This document shows positions 35,627-45,102 of a stretch of DNA of 64,000 nucleotides, piece by piece. The position numbers were made by a program, and so were the translations under genes. Origin of the DNA: an uncultured Prevotellaceae bacterium (GTDB lineage: Bacteria; Bacteroidota; Bacteroidia; Bacteroidales; Bacteroidaceae); NCBI GenBank assembly GCA_902776475.1, contig CACYQD010000017.1, positions 1 through 64,000 on the forward strand, read 5' to 3'. Below the pieces are notes generated by a model. That model made no database searches. It saw only the letters and a program-made list of their open reading frames with translations, and had not been told where the DNA came from. Numbering within the stretch: the stretch's first letter is position 1; every line of letters begins with the position of its first letter.

Positions 35627-36955
35627 ATGAATGCAACAGCAAAGAATTCTATTCTGGTGACGGCGATGCTCGTCGCCGTCACCCCCCTCTTCTCGCAGGT
35701 CAATGCCGTGGACAGCGTGATGGAGCACAGCAGCGGCAAGCGGCTGAGTGTGGGCGGCTATGGCGAGGTGGCCATGTCGCGCAACTTCTACAGCGACAAC
35801 ATCTACCGCTATTCCAAGGCATCCCAGTACAAGGACGACCCGAGCCATGGACGTTTCGACATCCCCCACGCCGTGGTCTATCTGGGTTATGACTTCGGCA
35901 AGGGCTGGACGATGGGTACAGAGATCGAATTCGAACACACCGGTACGGGAAGTGCCGTGGAACAGGAGTTCGAGGAAGCCGGCGAATGGGAACAGGAAGT
36001 GGAGAAAGGTGGAGAAGTGGAACTGGAACAGTTCTGGATTCAGAAAAGCTTCTCCAAGCAGTTCAACCTCCGGGTGGGCCACATCGTGGTGCCCGTGGGA
36101 CTCAACAACTCCCGTCATGAACCCCTGAATTTCTTCACCGTTTATCGTCCTGAGGGCGAGAACACCATCCTCCCCTCCACCTGGCATGACACCGGTGTGA
36201 GTCTGTGGGGCCGCGTGGACGACTTCAAGTACGAGGTAGAGGTCGTGGCCGGTCTCGACGCCTTCAAGTTCAGCCGCGACAACTGGGTGAAGAGCGGTGC
36301 CGGGTCTGCCTTTGAGTACAAGGTAGCCAACAAATACGGTTTTGCCGCAAGAATCGACAACTACACCATCCCCGGTCTTCGCATCGGTCTGAGCGGTTAC
36401 TACGGCAAGTCCATGCACAACACCTACCCCCACGACATGGAAGGCACCAATGTCAATGGCGAGAAGAAAGCCTATGACAACGTGAAGGGAAATGTGGCCA
36501 TCGGCTCCATCGACTTCACCTTCAAGCGCTTCAACTGGATTGTCAGAGGTCAGGCTGACTACGGATACGTGGGCGACGCGGCCACCATCAACAACATCAA
36601 ACGCACGCGCGCCAAAGTGAGCAACTCCCCCTACAGCAGCATGCCCGTCGGCAAGAACGCCGTGGCCATCGGCATCGAGGCAGGCTACGACATCTTCTCG
36701 CAGTTTGCCAAACTGCGGGAGCGGCAGAAGTTCTACCTCTTCGGCCGCTACGACCACTACGACTCCTACATCCCGTCGAAAGAGCAGCAGGCCTACGACT
36801 TCACCCAGAAAGACATCGTGACCCTCGGCGTGAATTACCATCCCATCCCCCAGATCGCCGTGAAAGCCGATTATTCGCTCCGCATGCTCAAATCACAGTA
36901 CAACAACGAGCCGTCGATCAATATCGGCATCGCCTACGAAGGATTCTTCCTCTAA
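35627..36955 (+). CDS. Outer-membrane beta-barrel porin
   Basis: 442 residues. I start at ATG 35627 (MNATAKNSILVTAML), which gives a signal peptide ending near FSQVNA. The mature protein is all alternating aromatic/polar strands (RLSVGGYGEVAMSRNF, AVVYLGYDFGKGWTMGTEIE, FNLRVGHIVVPVGL) and ends in Phe-Phe-Leu, as outer-membrane barrels usually end in an aromatic strand. A Glu-rich loop lies at about 110-140. The pattern is like porins of the OprO/OprP kind, but the substrate is not readable. It is 55 bp before the imelysin gene, suggesting joint transcription. Confidence 0.8.
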   Translation: MNATAKNSILVTAMLVAVTPLFSQVNAVDSVMEHSSGKRLSVGGYGEVAMSRNFYSDNIYRYSKASQYKDDPSHGRFDIPHAVVYLGYDFGKGWTMGTEIEFEHTGTGSAVEQEFEEAGEWEQEVEKGGEVELEQFWIQKSFSKQFNLRVGHIVVPVGLNNSRHEPLNFFTVYRPEGENTILPSTWHDTGVSLWGRVDDFKYEVEVVAGLDAFKFSRDNWVKSGAGSAFEYKVANKYGFAARIDNYTIPGLRIGLSGYYGKSMHNTYPHDMEGTNVNGEKKAYDNVKGNVAIGSIDFTFKRFNWIVRGQADYGYVGDAATINNIKRTRAKVSNSPYSSMPVGKNAVAIGIEAGYDIFSQFAKLRERQKFYLFGRYDHYDSYIPSKEQQAYDFTQKDIVTLGVNYHPIPQIAVKADYSLRMLKSQYNNEPSINIGIAYEGFFL

Positions 36956-37010
36956 TTCCATTCAAAAGCATAAAAAAATTCAATTCAAAAACATAAACAA
37001 AAAAAGCACA

Positions 37011-38240
37011 ATGAAGAAACTATTATTATCAGCTGTCTGCTTGTTGACAGGCATGATGACAATCGTCTCCTGCAGTGATGACGACGATGACAACGAAAAG
37101 AAAGTGTCGGCCGAAGTAGAGGCCATCGAAGGTCTCGCCCGACAGTACGTGCAGGACGTGGTATTCACCACCTATACCAACCTGGCCAACCAGACCTCTG
37201 ACCTCTATGACCAACTGGAGGAAGCCAAGCGCAAATACCGCAACAACACGCTGACACAAGGCGACATCGACAAGATCTGCACCACCTTCCTCAATGCCCG
37301 TTCCTACTGGGAAGCCTCAGAAGCCTTCCTCTATGGTCCGGCCACCACATTCGGCATCGACCCCCATATCGACACCTGGCCCCTCGACCTCGACGCCCTC
37401 GCCCTCTCACTGAGCAACAGCGCCCAGGTAGCCATGCTGGACAACGGGGATGAGGGCATCGCCTACGCAGGAGCGAAACTCGGTCAGGAACTCCTCGGTT
37501 TCCACGGCATTGAATTCATCCTCTTCCGCGACGGCAAGAACCGCACGCTGGCCTCGCTCATGGCCAACGAGAGCGACCCGGCCTTCAAGTCAAAGGTCAC
37601 AGGCGAGGAAGAGCTGATCTACGCCACCGCCGTGGCAGGAGACCTGCGCGACAAATGTTTCCAACTGGAAGTAGCATGGCGCGGAGAGAGCGCTGCCAAG
37701 GCCCATCAGGACCGCGTGGAGGAATGTGAGTTTGAGACACAGATCGGTTCCTTCTTCTACGGCGAACACATCTTCAAGGCCACTCAGGCAGGAAGCATCT
37801 ACAACTCATGGCAGGAAGTGCTGGTGGCCATTTTCGACGCCGGCTGCTCCAACATCGCCAACGAGGTGGCCAACACCAAGATGGGTCTGGCCTACACCGG
37901 CGAAGACCCCAACTACATCGAGTCGCCCTACAGCAAGAAGTCGTTTGTGGATTTCTACGACAATGTCATGAGCATCAAGAATTCCCTCTACGGAGGCATC
38001 AACCTCAGCACACCGGCCAAGAAATCGGCCATGGACCTGCTCAAGACCTACAACACCCCGTTGGCCGGTTCGATGGAGGCAGCCATCAGCGGAGCGCTCG
38101 CCGCACTGCAGAACTGCCAGGCCGGCACCGCCTTTGTCGATGACCCACGAGCCGCCAAGGTGAAAGCCGCCATGGACGCCATCAACCACCTCGACGAGCA
38201 GTTGGCCGCAGCCGCCACCTGGGCCTCCACCATCAAGTAA
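37011..38240 (+). CDS. Imelysin-family lipoprotein, probably surface exposed
   Basis: 409 residues. The lipobox is TIVSC, and the lipidated Cys is followed at once by SDDDDD, the type of signal that sends lipoproteins to the cell surface in Bacteroidetes. Residues about 35-400 form an imelysin-like helical bundle with the family motif GFHGIE (G163, H165, E168). Imelysin/EfeO M75-type proteins are linked to iron uptake and are mostly not active peptidases. It lies between the porin and a di-heme cytochrome lipoprotein. In proteobacteria imelysins are also found beside di-heme oxidoreductases, which supports a joint function. Confidence 0.88.
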   Translation: MKKLLLSAVCLLTGMMTIVSCSDDDDDNEKKVSAEVEAIEGLARQYVQDVVFTTYTNLANQTSDLYDQLEEAKRKYRNNTLTQGDIDKICTTFLNARSYWEASEAFLYGPATTFGIDPHIDTWPLDLDALALSLSNSAQVAMLDNGDEGIAYAGAKLGQELLGFHGIEFILFRDGKNRTLASLMANESDPAFKSKVTGEEELIYATAVAGDLRDKCFQLEVAWRGESAAKAHQDRVEECEFETQIGSFFYGEHIFKATQAGSIYNSWQEVLVAIFDAGCSNIANEVANTKMGLAYTGEDPNYIESPYSKKSFVDFYDNVMSIKNSLYGGINLSTPAKKSAMDLLKTYNTPLAGSMEAAISGALAALQNCQAGTAFVDDPRAAKVKAAMDAINHLDEQLAAAATWASTIK

Positions 38241-38263
38241 CCCAATCATTCACATCATCCCTC

Positions 38264-38304
38264 AAGCGTACCTGGCATGGAAGGCATCCCCGCCAGGTAC
38301 GCTT
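38264..38304 (+). promoter_or_regulatory. Perfect 13-bp hairpin between imelysin and cytochrome genes
   Basis: AAGCGTACCTGGC at 38264-38276 pairs with GCCAGGTACGCTT at 38292-38304. No T-tract follows, so it is more likely an RNA stabiliser, processing site or attenuator than a full terminator. Confidence 0.5.
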
Positions 38305-38327
38305 AGGCATAAAATCACACGAACACC

Positions 38328-40007
38328 ATGAACAAGACTATCAAGAAAAGCCCTCTACTGCTGATCACCCTGCTCTTGGGCCTCTGCCTCACCTCCTGTC
38401 ACGACGATGACGACGATGCGGCAAAGGACACCCAGATAGAAGCAGACTTCATCGGCAAGGCCGTGGGCAACTTCTCGGCCGAGGAATGGTATCCCGGCGG
38501 GAAACTGGGAACGACAGAGAACGTGTCGGCAGGCTGTTATGAGGACGAGACACCCGCCGTCAACCAAATGAACCTGCTGGAAGCCTTCAACAAAGGCGAG
38601 GCCTTCTTCGAGCGCAACTACAACACCGGTACGCCGCCATTCAACGGACTGGGTCCTGCCGCCGTGCGCAAGTCATGCCTGGATTGCCATCCCGCCTATG
38701 GCCACGGCAAGCGCGTGGACCGCTACACCGCCTCCTGGGGTAATGGCTACCTGCTCGTCGTCTATCATCCGGTGGATGGCGCCAACAGCGACGACGGTCC
38801 CTACATCAGCGAGGTGACCGGCATGCCGCAGACCATCGCCACGTCACCCTTCCTTCCCCCGATCAACGAAGACATGATCGACTTGCAGTGGAAGACCCTC
38901 ACGGCGATGGAGAGCGGCATCCCCATGCAGTTTCCCGACGGAGAGTCCTATCAGTTGATCTATCCCGAACTCACTATCCCCCAAAGCGCCTTCAACACCG
39001 ACCCGCTGCCCTCCAACATCGCGTTCCGCCTCGAGAGCACCATCGGCATCATCGGAACAGGTCTGATCGACGCCATCCCCGACGACTCCATCAAGGCCCA
39101 ATACCAGCGTGAGGCGCCCTACGTGGAACTCAATCCAGCCATGTGGGACAAAGCCGCCAACGACTGGGCTCCCACAGCCATGTATACCGCCAACGGAGTC
39201 AACCGCATCAAGAAATTCACCTATGCCTGCACACGCGGTTCATTGCAAGACGGAGCAGGAGCGAATGCCATCTGGAACATCACCAACGTGAGCCGCAGCG
39301 ACAGGCCCTTCCTCTACTCCACCGACGCCTGGGCGAAGAAGATGAGCAAGACGCCGTCTGTCATCGCCGCCATCAAAGCCAACCCCGCCTCACCCTATTA
39401 TGCTGACGGCACAGAGGAAGGCATTGCCGATGCCGTGCTCAACCTCCTGTCGCCCAAGACCAACCAGTTTGACAACGCCTGGCACAACTTTGAGCCGGAG
39501 ATGAGCGACATCAATTTCTGGTCCTTCATGGTCTGGCACCGCGGCCTGGCCATCCCACGTGCCCGCAACCTCAACGACCCTGAGGTGCAACAAGGCAAGA
39601 AGGTGTTTAACGAGATCGGCTGTGCCACCTGCCACCGTCCGAGATGGGAGACCACGAAGGACGACTACTGGTCGCCGGACATCCTCACCAAGGCAGGACT
39701 GATGCTGCCGCGCTACCAGAACCAGGTGATCTACCCCTATACCGACATGGTGCAGCACCGCCTCTACATGAAAAACGGCATCCACGGTTCCTGGTGCCGG
39801 ACCACCCCGCTGTGGGGCCGCGGCCTGTCGAAGATCAACACCGGAGCGGAGGACCGTCTGCATGACTGCCGCGCCCGCAATGAGATCGAGGCCATCATGT
39901 GGCATGGCTACAGCAAAAACAGCGACGCCTATGACTCGACTCTCAAATTCTACAACCTGAGCAAGAAAGACCGCGACGCTGTCGTCAAATTCCTCAGGTC
40001 CATATAG
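38328..40007 (+). CDS. Di-heme oxidoreductase lipoprotein (DHOR type), probably surface exposed
   Basis: 559 residues. The lipobox is CLTSC, and Cys24 is followed by HDDDDD, again a surface-export type of signal. Two c-type heme sites are visible: CLDCH (117-121) and CATCH (432-436), with the C-terminal domain reading GKKVFNEIGCATCHRP. The layout and the conserved end (TPLWGRGLS ... RNEIEAIMWHG) match the DHOR/di-heme oxidoreductase family, related to di-heme peroxidases and sometimes annotated as thiol oxidoreductase. It should be matured by a Ccs-type system, and such a gene follows at 40137. Electron donor and acceptor are unknown. Confidence 0.88.
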   Translation: MNKTIKKSPLLLITLLLGLCLTSCHDDDDDAAKDTQIEADFIGKAVGNFSAEEWYPGGKLGTTENVSAGCYEDETPAVNQMNLLEAFNKGEAFFERNYNTGTPPFNGLGPAAVRKSCLDCHPAYGHGKRVDRYTASWGNGYLLVVYHPVDGANSDDGPYISEVTGMPQTIATSPFLPPINEDMIDLQWKTLTAMESGIPMQFPDGESYQLIYPELTIPQSAFNTDPLPSNIAFRLESTIGIIGTGLIDAIPDDSIKAQYQREAPYVELNPAMWDKAANDWAPTAMYTANGVNRIKKFTYACTRGSLQDGAGANAIWNITNVSRSDRPFLYSTDAWAKKMSKTPSVIAAIKANPASPYYADGTEEGIADAVLNLLSPKTNQFDNAWHNFEPEMSDINFWSFMVWHRGLAIPRARNLNDPEVQQGKKVFNEIGCATCHRPRWETTKDDYWSPDILTKAGLMLPRYQNQVIYPYTDMVQHRLYMKNGIHGSWCRTTPLWGRGLSKINTGAEDRLHDCRARNEIEAIMWHGYSKNSDAYDSTLKFYNLSKKDRDAVVKFLRSI

Positions 40008-40051
40008 TCCATTGCTGTTAGCTGTCAACTTTCAGCTGTTATCTGCAAGCA

Positions 40052-40084
40052 GCCCCCTTCTCCTTGACGGAAGGGGGCATTTTT
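40052..40084 (+). terminator. Terminator after the di-heme cytochrome gene
   Basis: GCCCCCTTC at 40052-40060 pairs with GAAGGGGGC at 40070-40078, followed by ATTTTT. This is a classic intrinsic terminator, so the CcsBA gene is either separately transcribed or reached by read-through. Confidence 0.85.
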
Positions 40085-40136
40085 CCCGATGCTCATCGGG
40101 ATTTGTGGCCTAAGCCATTTCATTCATATATCACAC

Positions 40137-42296
40137 ATGTACACAAACACACTGTTGAAGAAAGCCATCATCGTCATTTACGTCGCCCTCATTCTCGTGA
40201 TGGGGACAGCCACCGTCATGGAGAAATACCACGGTACAGAGATCGTCCACCGTCAAGTATATGGGACATGGTGGTTTACCGCCTTGTGGGCCCTGCTCAC
40301 CGCCGCGGCTGCCGCATGGTTGATCAAGCGCAGGACACGCCGACCAGGCGTTGTCGCGCTCCATCTCTCACTGGTCATCATCCTGGCCGGCGCATTGACC
40401 ACCCACCTGACTTCACAAAATGGCATGGTGCACCTGCGGGAAGGCGAGTCAACCGACAGTTTTCTAAACAAACCGGCGCAGGGCACCCCTGCCATCACGC
40501 CGCTGCCTTTCCGCATCCAACTCGACCGGTTTGACATACAATACCATGAGGGGACGCTGTCGGCGGCCGACTATCTCTTAAACCTGACCATCAGCGACGG
40601 CAACAACAGCGTCAGCGCCGTCGTTTCGATGAACAACATTTTCTCGATGAAAGGAGTCAGGCTCTGCCAGACCAGTTTTGACGAAGACGGCCATGGGAGT
40701 TACCTGTCGGTGAACATCGACCCCTGGGGCATCACCATCACTTACCTCGGATATGCGCTGCTCTTCATATCGCTCATCTGGATGCTCCTCGACCCGAACG
40801 GGACATTCCGGCGACTGCTCCGCAGTCCGCTCTTACGCAAGGCCGCATGCGGTGTGGCGATGCTGTCGCTGGGTCTTTCCGTCCAGGCCGCCCCTACCCT
40901 CTCCCGTGACCAGGCGGATGCCTTCGGCAAGCTCTACGTCCTCTATCAGGGACGTATCTGCCAGTTGCAGACCTACGCCATCGACATGACGAAGAAACTC
41001 TACGGGAAGCCTCATTACAAAGAATACACCGCCGAACAAGTGCTGGCCGGTTTCATCTTTTACAACCAGGCCTGGTGTCAGGAACCTATCATCAAGGTGA
41101 AAAGAGGAGCTTTCAAGAGTCATTTCAACCTTGAAAGCCATGTGAGTTTCAATACTTTTTTCAATCAGGAAGGATATGTGCTGGGCCCCATGCTGCAAGC
41201 CTACTACCAAGGTCAGCACGACAAACTGCACAAAGAAGTGCTGGATTATGACGACAAGCTGCAGCTCATCCTTGAGATCAGGCGAGGGACGCCGCTCAAA
41301 CTATTCCCCTTCAAATCGGGTGAGGCAGGACTGATGTGGTATGCGCCTACCGACCGGTTTCCCTCAGACATGGAACAGGAGCGCCAGACCTACATGCGCA
41401 ACATCTTCTCCATCCTCAACCAGGACGTGCGCAACGGCAATAGTGACAGGGTCATGGAAGCCATCAGGAAGATGCAGGACTACCAGAAGACTTTCGGGGC
41501 GCCCTCCATACCGTCCACATTCCGCACCCAGGCAGAGCGCATCTACAACCGCATACCTTTCGCCACCATCCTGTTCATGGTCAATCTCACCATGGCCGTC
41601 GTATCCCTGTTTTTCAGAAAGACGGCACTTGCCGTCATGCTGCTCTCCTGGACTGCGCTGACCTTCTGCATCACACTCCGATGGATCATCAGCGGAACGG
41701 TGCCGATGTCAAACGGCTATGAGACCATGCTTCTGATGGCCTGGGGCATAGAGGCTGCCGCCGTGGTGATGGCCAGGAAGGCACCTGTGGTCCTGACTTT
41801 CGGCTTTCTGATGAGCGGCCTATTTCTGCTGGTCTCGCACATCAGTCAGATGAACGCCAACATCACCCATATCATGCCCGTGCTCAACTCACCCCTGCTG
41901 TGCATCCATGTCAGCGTCATCATGCTGGCATACGCCCTGCTCAGCATCACCTTCGCCTGTGGGGTGACGGCACTGATAAGGCCCCGGAAAGCCGAATACC
42001 TGCAGATTCTCTCGCTGATCTTCCTCTATCCCTCACTCTCTGCACTCGGCATCGGCATCTTCACCGGCGCCATCTGGGCGAACATCAGTTGGGGAACCTA
42101 TTGGAGCTGGGACCCCAAGGAAGTATGGGCCCTGATCACGCTCATGGTCTATGCCGCGGCAGTTCACCGCCAGTCATTGCCATCGCTGCGCAACCCCCGC
42201 CACTATCATCTCTATGTCGTGGTGGCTTTCCTGACCCTTCTGATGACCTATTTCGGCGTCAATTACTTCCTTGGCGGCATGCATTCCTACGCCTGA
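40137..42296 (+). CDS. ccsBA: CcsBA-type cytochrome c maturation protein
   Basis: 719 residues, from ATG 40137 (MYTNTLLKKAIIVIYV). The N-terminal part has ResB/CcsB features: membrane helices around VIYVALILVMGTATVMEKY and VVALHLSLVIILAGALTTHL with a periplasmic domain between helices. The C-terminal part is CcsA, with helices and the heme-binding tryptophan-rich motif WGTYWSWDPKEVWALI. Conserved histidines (HIMPVLNSPLLCIHVSVIM, VHRQ) flank it. Such proteins export heme and attach it to CxxCH apocytochromes. The adjacent gene encodes exactly such an apocytochrome. It ends by overlapping a convergent gene by 10 bp. Confidence 0.92.
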   Translation: MYTNTLLKKAIIVIYVALILVMGTATVMEKYHGTEIVHRQVYGTWWFTALWALLTAAAAAWLIKRRTRRPGVVALHLSLVIILAGALTTHLTSQNGMVHLREGESTDSFLNKPAQGTPAITPLPFRIQLDRFDIQYHEGTLSAADYLLNLTISDGNNSVSAVVSMNNIFSMKGVRLCQTSFDEDGHGSYLSVNIDPWGITITYLGYALLFISLIWMLLDPNGTFRRLLRSPLLRKAACGVAMLSLGLSVQAAPTLSRDQADAFGKLYVLYQGRICQLQTYAIDMTKKLYGKPHYKEYTAEQVLAGFIFYNQAWCQEPIIKVKRGAFKSHFNLESHVSFNTFFNQEGYVLGPMLQAYYQGQHDKLHKEVLDYDDKLQLILEIRRGTPLKLFPFKSGEAGLMWYAPTDRFPSDMEQERQTYMRNIFSILNQDVRNGNSDRVMEAIRKMQDYQKTFGAPSIPSTFRTQAERIYNRIPFATILFMVNLTMAVVSLFFRKTALAVMLLSWTALTFCITLRWIISGTVPMSNGYETMLLMAWGIEAAAVVMARKAPVVLTFGFLMSGLFLLVSHISQMNANITHIMPVLNSPLLCIHVSVIMLAYALLSITFACGVTALIRPRKAEYLQILSLIFLYPSLSALGIGIFTGAIWANISWGTYWSWDPKEVWALITLMVYAAAVHRQSLPSLRNPRHYHLYVVVAFLTLLMTYFGVNYFLGGMHSYA

Positions 42297-42673
42297 GGCT
42301 GCTTTGACAAGGCCAGGAACAAGAATCCGAGCTGAATCAAAGCCACCACGGCCAGGAAAAGCCATCCGCAGTAGTAGAACAGGTTGTTGTAAGGGATATC
42401 CGCCTTCCGCCTCATCCATTTCGCATATCCGAAGACGGACAATGCCACGACAGCCAGACTCAGGGCCTCGCTCATCACGCTCACGCCCAGGATGCTGTCA
42501 ATCACCTGACCAGCCTTGGCCACAGCCGCGGCGTAGAGCGGATAGACACAATTATAAAGCGCATTGCGGGTGCGGCGGTTCTGCCTCGACTTGTCGAAGC
42601 AGAACACCATCAGCATGACGACAGCGAGAAAGATGACGACATTTCTGAAAACGGGGTGATAAAACAAAGCCAT
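42287..42673 (-). CDS. Hypothetical membrane protein
   Basis: 128 residues when started at ATG 42673 (MALFYHPVFRNVVIF). The frame is open further upstream to 42715, but those codons lie in the terminator hairpin of rny, so I reject the longer start. Four hydrophobic segments (NVVIFLAVVMLMVFCF, ALSLAVVALSVFGYA, LFYYCGWLFLAVVALIQLG and a shorter one around ALYNCVYPLYAAAVA) make it an integral membrane protein. I do not recognise the family. Its stop overlaps that of ccsBA. Confidence 0.6.
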   Translation of the reverse strand: MALFYHPVFRNVVIFLAVVMLMVFCFDKSRQNRRTRNALYNCVYPLYAAAVAKAGQVIDSILGVSVMSEALSLAVVALSVFGYAKWMRRKADIPYNNLFYYCGWLFLAVVALIQLGFLFLALSKQPQA

Positions 42674-42683
42674 AGGCGAGGTA

Positions 42684-42710
42684 TCAAAATGGCCGTTCAC
42701 AGGAACGGCC
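42684..42710 (-). terminator. Terminator of rny
   Basis: GGCCGTTC at 42691-42698 pairs with GAACGGCC at 42703-42710 with a 4-nt loop. On the minus strand it is followed by ATTTTGAT. It lies 37 bp after the rny stop. Confidence 0.65.
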
Positions 42711-42746
42711 ATCATGGATTGTTTTGTAAAAATATTTCACTATAGA

Positions 42747-44282
42747 TTATTTGGCGTAAGCCACTGAACGAGTCTCGCGGATGACGGTGATCTTCACCTG
42801 TCCGGGATAGGTCATCTCGTTCTGGATCTTGTTGGCGATCTCGCCGGAGAGTGCCTCTGTCTCCTTGTCATCCATCTTGTCGGCACCGACGATGACACGC
42901 AGTTCACGTCCGGCCTGGATGGCGTAGGTCTTGGTGACACCAGGATAGCTCATGGCGATGGCCTCCAAGTCGTTGAGGCGCTTGATATAAGCCTCCACGA
43001 TTTCCCGGCGGGCACCAGGACGTGCACCGGAGATGGCATCGCAGATCTGCACGATGGGAGCCAGCAGCGTGTTCATCTCCATCTCATCGTGGTGAGCGCC
43101 CACGGCATTGCAGATATCAGGTTTCTCCTTGTATTTCTCGGCAATCTTGGCGCCATAGAGTGCGTGTGGCAGGTCGCTCTCCTCATCGGGCACCTTTCCG
43201 ATGTCGTGGAGCAGTCCGGCGCGCTTGGCCTTCTTGGGGTTGAGGCCCAGTTCGGAAGCCATCACCGCGCAGAGGTTGGCCGTCTCGCGTGCATGCTGGA
43301 GCAGGTTCTGTCCATAAGAAGAACGGTATTTCATCTTACCGATGATACGGATCAGTTCGGGATGCAGTCCGTGGATGCCGAGGTCGATGGCGGTGCGCTT
43401 GCCGGTCTCGATGACCTCATTCTCAAGCTGTTTCTTCACCTTGGCGACGACCTCCTCGATGCGTGCCGGGTGGATTCTGCCGTCGGCCACCAACTGATGG
43501 AGGGCAAGGCGGCACACCTCTCTACGGATGGGATCGAAGGCTGAGATAACGATGGCCTCGGGGGTGTCGTCGACGACGATTTCCACGCCGGTGGCAGCCT
43601 CGAGAGCCCTGATATTGCGGCCCTCACGTCCGATGATGCGTCCTTTCACCTCATCGTTGTCAATGTGGAAGACACTGACAGAATTTTCGATGGCCGTCTC
43701 GGTAGCAACCCTCTGAATGGTCTGGATGACGATTTTCTTGGCCTGGGCGTTGGCATTGAGCTTGGCCTCGTCCATGATCTCGTTGACATAACTGGCGGCG
43801 TCAGTCCGGGCCTCGTCCTTGAGGCTCTCCACGAGACGGTTCTTGGCCTCCTCGGCACTCAGTCCGGAAAGTTCCTCAAGTTTCTCCCGCTCCTGGTTTT
43901 GCATCTTCTCCAGTTCTTCCTGCTTGATGAGCAGCATCTTTTTCTCGTTATCGATTCTTTTCTGGCTTTGCTCCACCTCTTGTTTGCGCCGGCCCAGCTC
44001 TTCCTGCCGCTGGTTGAGCGACATTTCCCGCTGTTTCAGTTTGCTCTCACTCTGCTGGAGTTTCTGGTTGCGTGACTGCACCTCTTTTTCAAGTTCAGAC
44101 TTCTTGTTGAGGAACTTCTCCTTCACCTCAAGCAGTTTTTTCTCTTTGATGACATCAGCCTCTTTGTTGGCGGCGTCGATCATATCGTTGTATTTCCCCT
44201 TGATGACATGGAGAAACAACATGTAACCTGCAAGTCCGCCTATCGCGAGGCAGACGATTGCAACGATGATTGTTATACCCAT
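42747..44282 (-). CDS. rny: Ribonuclease Y
   Basis: 511 residues. One N-terminal membrane helix ([20 protein letters not shown]) is followed by a long coiled coil (about 30-180), then a KH RNA-binding domain ([20 protein letters not shown]). The HD phosphohydrolase domain carries [10 protein letters not shown] and AHHDEME. RNase Y is a membrane-bound endoribonuclease that starts mRNA decay. The length fits the family. It is downstream of the coiled-coil and zapA genes on the same strand. Confidence 0.96.
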   Translation of the reverse strand: MGITIIVAIVCLAIGGLAGYMLFLHVIKGKYNDMIDAANKEADVIKEKKLLEVKEKFLNKKSELEKEVQSRNQKLQQSESKLKQREMSLNQRQEELGRRKQEVEQSQKRIDNEKKMLLIKQEELEKMQNQEREKLEELSGLSAEEAKNRLVESLKDEARTDAASYVNEIMDEAKLNANAQAKKIVIQTIQRVATETAIENSVSVFHIDNDEVKGRIIGREGRNIRALEAATGVEIVVDDTPEAIVISAFDPIRREVCRLALHQLVADGRIHPARIEEVVAKVKKQLENEVIETGKRTAIDLGIHGLHPELIRIIGKMKYRSSYGQNLLQHARETANLCAVMASELGLNPKKAKRAGLLHDIGKVPDEESDLPHALYGAKIAEKYKEKPDICNAVGAHHDEMEMNTLLAPIVQICDAISGARPGARREIVEAYIKRLNDLEAIAMSYPGVTKTYAIQAGRELRVIVGADKMDDKETEALSGEIANKIQNEMTYPGQVKITVIRETRSVAYAK

Positions 44283-44346
44283 TATAAATAAAATAAATAT
44301 ATGTTAATTGATGATCATACACAATACTCCACGCCGCACATTCCAT

Positions 44347-44429
44347 GCCGACTTGCGACAAGGATGCCTGCGGTTACAGGCCGACTTGCGACAAAGAAGC
44401 CCGCGGTGTCAGGCCGTCTTGCCGCCAAG
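44347..44429. repeat. 33-bp tandem repeat containing the zapA stop codon
   Basis: Two full units (44347-44379 and 44380-44412) begin GCCGACTTGCGACAA and end CAG; a third, degenerate half unit (GCCGTCTTGCCGCCAAG) is the end of zapA. The zapA stop (minus strand, 44411-44409) lies in the second unit, so the array extends the gene's 3' end into the spacer before rny. Confidence 0.75.
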
Positions 44430-44717
44430 TGCATTCTCAATCTCGGAAGTGAGTTTTGTGATGATATCAGTGAAAGGCTTGGTGTCGTTGCGCTCCACCT
44501 CCATCTCATACTTCAACGCGATGTCCACCAGGGCCAGGTTGAGTATGTCAATGGCACTTTTCTTGCCTTGAGCACGGGCCGTGTATTTTCTGACCGTGCT
44601 CACCACAAGATCGCCCGCCCTACGATACAAGGCTTCCTCCTCGCGGTACACCCTGAGAGGAATCTCCGTATCATAGAGTTTTAAATTTATGCGTAGTTTT
44701 TCTCTTTCCTCAGACAT
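44409..44717 (-). CDS. zapA: Cell division protein ZapA
   Basis: 102 residues. The N-terminal globular part (KLRINLKLYDTEIPLRV, then EEEALYRRAGDLVVSTVRKY) and the C-terminal coiled coil (ILNLALVDIALKYEMEVER) are those of ZapA, which binds and bundles FtsZ filaments at the division site. It starts 8 bp after a short coiled-coil gene. The last codons fall in a 33-bp repeat. Confidence 0.88.
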   Translation of the reverse strand: MSEEREKLRINLKLYDTEIPLRVYREEEALYRRAGDLVVSTVRKYTARAQGKKSAIDILNLALVDIALKYEMEVERNDTKPFTDIITKLTSEIENALGGKTA

Positions 44718-44725
44718 TGCTCACG

Positions 44726-45019
44726 TCATTTCTCACTAAGCAGCGTGATACACTTGTTGACACTGCGGATCAGCTTGGCGAGCCTGGCCTTTGCGGCCTC
44801 CAGGTCTCCCTCGCCGACTTCCAGCATTTTTGCCGTCAAAAGTCTATTGTAATTATCCTGAGCGGACTTCAACTGGGCCTGCACGTCCTTGACTTTGGCC
44901 TCACAGTGATCGATTTCCTCCCGAAGTCGCTGATTCTCTGCCTTGAGCTTCTCAAAATCGAGTACCAACTGTCTCACACGGGTGGCAAACACCATGATTG
45001 TCTTGTCCTCGTCAGCCAT
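44726..45019 (-). CDS. Short coiled-coil protein upstream of zapA
   Basis: 97 residues, nearly all heptad-like (VLDFEKLKAENQRLREEI, then VKDVQAQLKSAQDNYNRLL). There is no signal peptide. Size, coiled-coil nature and tight linkage to zapA (8-bp gap) suggest a ZapB-like partner in Z-ring organisation. Sequence identity to ZapB cannot be judged by eye, so no symbol is given. Confidence 0.7.
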   Translation of the reverse strand: MADEDKTIMVFATRVRQLVLDFEKLKAENQRLREEIDHCEAKVKDVQAQLKSAQDNYNRLLTAKMLEVGEGDLEAAKARLAKLIRSVNKCITLLSEK

Positions 45020-45102
45020 AACTTACAATTTGCCCACAAAATTACAGCATAAAAACCTAATTACCAAAAAATATCGTTGTTTTTTAGCTTTTTGGTCTGA
45101 TT

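Noticed and set aside
42674-42715. Earlier start for the 42287 membrane protein
   Set aside because: Those codons form the terminator hairpin of rny; the ATG at 42673 gives a better N-terminus.
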